Notes under the pieces: generated by a model
The model's database searches: none
Told to the model about the DNA's origin: nothing
The model's input: only the letters and a program-made list of their open reading frames with translations
From: Agapanthus africanus
Taxonomy: Eukaryota; Streptophyta; Magnoliopsida; Asparagales; Amaryllidaceae
Direction of reading: 5' to 3'
Assembly (NCBI GenBank): GCA_030015575.1
Contig: JASDDO010000019.1
Location: 511,162,986-511,226,985, forward strand
Length of the DNA: 64,000 nt
Shown here: positions 60,090 through 64,000 of the stretch, in pieces
Layout of the letters: each line of letters opens with the position of its first letter
How positions within the stretch are numbered: the stretch's first letter is position 1
Translations under genes and position numbers: made by a program

Positions 60090-61885
60090 TGTTGGGAATT
60101 CACTCGGGCGCGCAAACGCGTATGTTTAGGAAACGGATATGATTTTAAGGAAATAGAATGCGCACGCAAGATCGTTCTCGTTTTAAAATTTATAAACCGC
60201 AAGTGCACGGCGCGTTGTAGAAAACCGGCAGGTACGGGTCGATCCGCATGGAATTGTGTATTAGGTCTTTTTTTTAAGGTTCAACAAATAGCGAATGGTT
60301 TGGTTTGTCACAAAAAATGAACGAATACGAAAATAAAGAAAAGCAAGCAAAGAAGTAAGTGGTTGTGGCTTTGGCTCGGAAGGTAGAATCGGAATGATTC
60401 CTTCGACGCTCCCTTGATCATGAGTTATCCGTCCTTATGTCGATCCCGGCATGAAACATTACTTATCAACGCGGTTGCGAAGCACAAATCATCAAATTCA
60501 GATATTCGATGCAAATACGAAACGATTCCGTTACATTCTTACTTACCATCTTTATGTCCAGGCATGATGTATCAATACTAAGCACATGGGTTAGCAAGCA
60601 TACAACATCAATACACATCAATTTATAAATAAGAAGTAAAAGTAGGTATTACACTTGCCAAGTAGGTTGGTAAGAGTATATGTTATATGCTTGAATGAAA
60701 GGTGTCAAGAAACATAAGCAACATATCATATCTCAACTACCTAGTAAGTTTAACACACAATTGATTCTAAGCTTAACCTTGCAAATGGTGATATGAAGGA
60801 ATATGATATGAGATAAAGGTTATTAATAACCATCAAAATCATCATATCATATCGAACACTTCCATTTAGCAATCTTAAGCTTACAATCAAAATTAAGCAC
60901 TTTAAACAATCACAAGAGGAGGAGGAGGCAAAGCCTTTCATCTCATTTCCTCACCATTAACACAACCAAAGAAGATTAGTTACACATAATAATGAAAAGA
61001 AAAGCAAAGCAAGTAAAGAAAAGAAAGCAAATAACAATGCAATATATTAACACTTGAAGTTGATGTACAAGATTGGTAATTTGTTCAACCTCCATAATGA
61101 AGCTCTCAAGAGAATGCTTCAAGAGGGAAGAAGAAGAAGAAGAGTCCAAGTTAATGCCTACTCACTCTCAAGCCTAAACCAAAAACAAAAGAAGCTATCA
61201 AAAATGGAGTATACACATATGGTCCCCCTCACTCAAATCTGTTCTTGTATTTATATGCTTAACATCAGAATAAATAAACAATATAATTAAGATGATGTGA
61301 CCTAAAGAAATGACCAGAATAAAAATAGCGAAGTTTAGTGCAAGGGGGGCCGGTGAGATCGGATATTTTGGGTGCCTCGCCGGTCTTGGTCTGAGCAAAG
61401 GGGCTCGTCTTGGCATGGTGTACTTGTGTGCTCTCCACAATCACTCTGATGCTATTTGATTTATCTGTTTAAATTTTGTTTACATTCAGAGACATGGAGG
61501 GAAACTTGATGCCAATATCACATCAAAAATTTTTGCATTTATTACCCATCACACGACACATGTGCCCACTTGCATGAATTGTACAAGGGCAGCCCCCATA
61601 TGGTCCATGTCAAAGAGCTAGTGTCATACATGTATTGTGTTGGACCAAAAATTGTGTGCACACTTGTTTATTGCAAAAGAGCTCTTTGGATATCGGTCGG
61701 TTCTCTGTTCTGATTGCGGTGTTGGCTCCCAAACGCTATATCCGTGATATTGAGTGTGTTTTCAGTGTTGTATGACGAATACCTGTAATCTGTAATTACT
61801 AAGCAGACACTGATTAATAGTACCGATATATCACAAAATTGATAATGAATGAGCGGTATTAAAATACAGTTTTCTGTGATGAACA
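60090..61885 (-). repeat. probable solo LTR inside remnant E
   Basis: 1796-bp insertion with TG...CA ends on the plus strand (TGTTGGGAATTC to GATGAACA), flanked by CACAC (60085-60089) and CATAC (61886-61890), a 5-bp duplication with one mismatch. It has no coding similarity, primer site or second LTR. On the minus strand it has a TATAAATAC box near 61256-61246 and ends GAATTCCCAACA, a common copia LTR end, so minus orientation is likely. Different family from the other LTRs here. Confidence 0.65.
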
Positions 61886-61890
61886 CATAC

Positions 61891-63173
61891 TGTCCCATTG
61901 CTCCCACTCTGATTGAAACCCCACTCTGATTGAAACCCTCTGGCTGATCCATATAGATGCACTCTTCTAAATAACCATTTAGAAAATTCGTCTTTATGTC
62001 CATCTGCCAGATCTCACAATCTTGGAAGGAAGCAATGGAAAGAAGGATCCGAATGGATTTGACCATAGTCACTGGAGAAAAGGTTTCATCATAGTCTAAA
62101 GCAGGTCTTTGACAAAAAACCTTTTGCAACAAGTCCAGCCTTATAAGTTTCAACCTATCCATCTACACCAATCTTCTTTCTGAAGATCCATTTGCAGCCT
62201 ACGCGTTTTACCCCTTCTGTAGCAATGTTCAAAGTGTATACTTTGTTGGTGTACATGGATTCCATTTCGGTCCGTATTGCATCCATCCATTTTACCGAGT
62301 CGCCGCTCTGAATAGCTTACTGGAAGCTAGTTGGCTCATCATTGTCAATGATGCAATCCTCTCATCCCCGTCTACGAGAAAACTGTAGTATCTCTCGGGC
62401 GGATGTGACTGCCTACTAGTCCTGCGGATTGCCGTAGGGATGTCCGGTTCTTTTGAAACCTCTGGTTCTACCACACTTTCAGTAATAGTTTGTGGCTCTG
62501 GAATTTCTTCCAGTTCTATTGCGCTGCCACTATTTTCATTTACGAAAAATTGATTTTCTAAAAAGTGGGCTTGACGAGGAACAAAAACATTTTGTTCCTT
62601 TGTGTAATAGGAAAGATACCCCCTGGTGTTCTTTGGGTATCCCACAAACCTATACACTAATGAGCGTGCATCGAGCTTGTCTGCATACTGCTTTTCAACA
62701 AAAGCCGGACATCCCTATATCTTCAGATACTGAAGATAGGATTTCTTCCCACTCCATATCTAATATGGTATGGTAGGCACGGTTTTGGTAGAAACCTTTT
62801 TCAAAAGATATGCAGCTGATTCTAGTGCATAATTTCATAAGGATCGCGATAACTCAGCGTTACTCATCATGGAACGCACAATATACAATAGGGTTCTGTT
62901 CCGCCTTTCCTATACACCGTTGTGTTGTGGTGTATATGGAGGAATAAGCTGAGAGAGAATTCCATTCTCTTTTAGGTAATCCAAGAACTCGGCAATTTAA
63001 GTATTCACCACGTCGATCAGATCTCAGTGTCTTGATACTTTTGCCTGTTTGTTTTTCCACTTCATTCTTATATTCCCGGGAATTTTTCAAAGGGTTCGGA
63101 TTTATGCTTTCACAAGAAGACATGTCTTAACTTAGAGTAATTATCCGTAAAAGTAATGAAATAGGAATAACCA
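61891..63173 (-). pseudogene. copia remnant E, integrase to reverse transcriptase
   Basis: Minus-strand pol fragments in order: integrase core near 63123-62860 (GKSIKTLRSDR-GEYL, then shifted), integrase linker 62657-62292 (RFVGYPKNTRGYLSYY; RTSRQSHPPERYYSF), reverse transcriptase N-terminus 62162-61900 (RPALDYDETFSPVTMVKSIR, DIKTNFLNG, YMDQPEGF). An 18-bp tandem duplication (CACTCTGATTGAAACCCC type) sits near 61911-61940. Several frameshifts. The upstream end is cut at 63173 by the next LTR. Confidence 0.87.
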
Positions 63174-64000
63174 TATAACGTTTCCAAAATAATAAAATAT
63201 TATTTTCGGAATTTTTTATAATTTAATATTATTTTAATGAATATTTTAATAGTCTGGTATAATTAAATACAAATAAATGGGGAAAATTTTTGGAAAATTA
63301 TGGAAAATTCTAAAATAGGGTATTTTATGGAATTATGCCATTTTAAAGTTTTTAAGATTACTTATATGCTAATTTAGTGTTAATCGCGATTAAAAATCGC
63401 TAATTGGATTTTTAGCTTTTTTGTGCAAAAATGTGCACATATCATTTTCCACACTTGTTACACTTGTGTTACATTTCTTTTGCCATGGTTGTTCTTTTGG
63501 GTTCACTATTGGTGTGAGAGGGAAAAGAAAAGAAAGAAAAAGTAATGATGATGAGAGAGAGAGAGACTAGGTCAACCCCTACTTTTTGAACCATGCTCCC
63601 ATCATTTTCCCCTTCTCATTCTCTCTCCTCTCCCTCTCTTGAGCTGCTGCTGCCCCTCTCCCTCTTTCTCCCTCTTCATGAAACCTTAGATCCACCATGA
63701 AATCCACCCCAAAACCCTATTCCTGTTTCACTAAAGTTGCTCCCAAGCTCACTAGCTACACTTTGAACCTAGCAAGATTAGATTTGGAGGACTTTGAGCA
63801 ACTCAAGAATTTTCTTAGGTTGCCAAAGGAGGTAATTTATGCACCCTCTTGTAGTATTTCAATTTCCTTGTGCATCAATTCTAGTTTCATATCGATATTG
63901 TGTCGTTTTGTGGACCTTGGAGAATTCAAGTTAGGGTTTAGGGTAAAACTGAAATCAAAGATGAATTTGAGGATGGTGGTGACCTTAGTAACCCTGGTGT
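63174..64000 (+). repeat. probable gypsy LTR start, runs off window
   Basis: Copia similarity stops at 63173 and AT-rich sequence starts TATAACGTTTCC, one base from the TGTAACGTTTCC start expected of a chromovirus LTR and similar in style to 36270. GA and CT tracts near 63550-63660 resemble a 5' untranslated region. No coding frame. The assignment needs the partner LTR outside the window. Confidence 0.45.

Noticed and set aside
1-64000. Host genes, tRNA or rRNA
   Set aside because: I found no sequence matching such genes by inspection; tRNA-like TGGTATCAGAGC hits are primer-binding sites.

Overview
This window is plant intergenic DNA built almost entirely of nested LTR retrotransposons; I see no convincing cellular protein gene, tRNA or rRNA. 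The plant assignment rests on Ty1/copia polyproteins with plant-type integrase and RNase H motifs, initiator-Met-tRNA primer sites (TGGTATCAGAGCC), a Tekay/Del-like chromovirus (Ty3/gypsy) fragment with a chromodomain, and the depth of nesting. It suggests an angiosperm with a large, repeat-rich genome; the species cannot be told.

Layout. (1) 1-6062: copia element A, minus strand, entering from the left (gag-pol, leader, 5' LTR). (2) A lies in a minus-strand LTR of an older copia element B. That LTR is split into 6063-6819, 17201-17663 and 27872-28442 by A, by element 1 (6820-17200, plus, TSD ACCTG) and by element 2 (17664-27871, plus, TSD AAACC). (3) 28443-33309: rest of B (truncated gag, leader, 5' LTR), itself in a plus-strand LTR fragment 33310-34375. 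(4) 34376-35430: truncated minus LTR C, joined directly to a gypsy integrase/chromodomain fragment 35431-36231. (5) The gypsy 3' LTR (36270-38205 plus 58979-59864) is split by copia element 4 (38206-58978, plus, TSD GTTAC), whose 5' LTR is split by copia element 3 (39733-50034, minus, TSD TAAAG). (6) 59865-63173: minus copia pol remnant E carrying a probable solo LTR (60090-61885); a further gypsy-like LTR runs from 63174 off the end.

Elements A, B, 1, 2, 3 and 4 are related: about 2-kb LTRs, 2-3 kb untranslated leaders, the same primer site, and gag starting MTGLKLLL where gag survives. Element 3 is nearest to intact (one nonsense codon and one 1-nt deletion). Element 4 has six reading-frame lesions plus two motif losses. 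Elements 1 and 2 have no usable coding capacity, yet their LTR pairs are more alike than those of element 3, so they were probably mobilised in trans.

The most interesting signal is in the leaders. All six carry a roughly 100-nt domain closed by an inverted repeat, then three regularly spaced hairpins whose outer stems change in a compensatory way between elements, while the central loop is shared by the three hairpins of one element and differs between elements. This looks like a conserved structured RNA. The LTRs add family-specific promoter candidates: a heat-shock-element array in element 1, a TTGAC (W-box) cluster inside a 16-bp inverted repeat in element 3, and TGASTCA sites in A.
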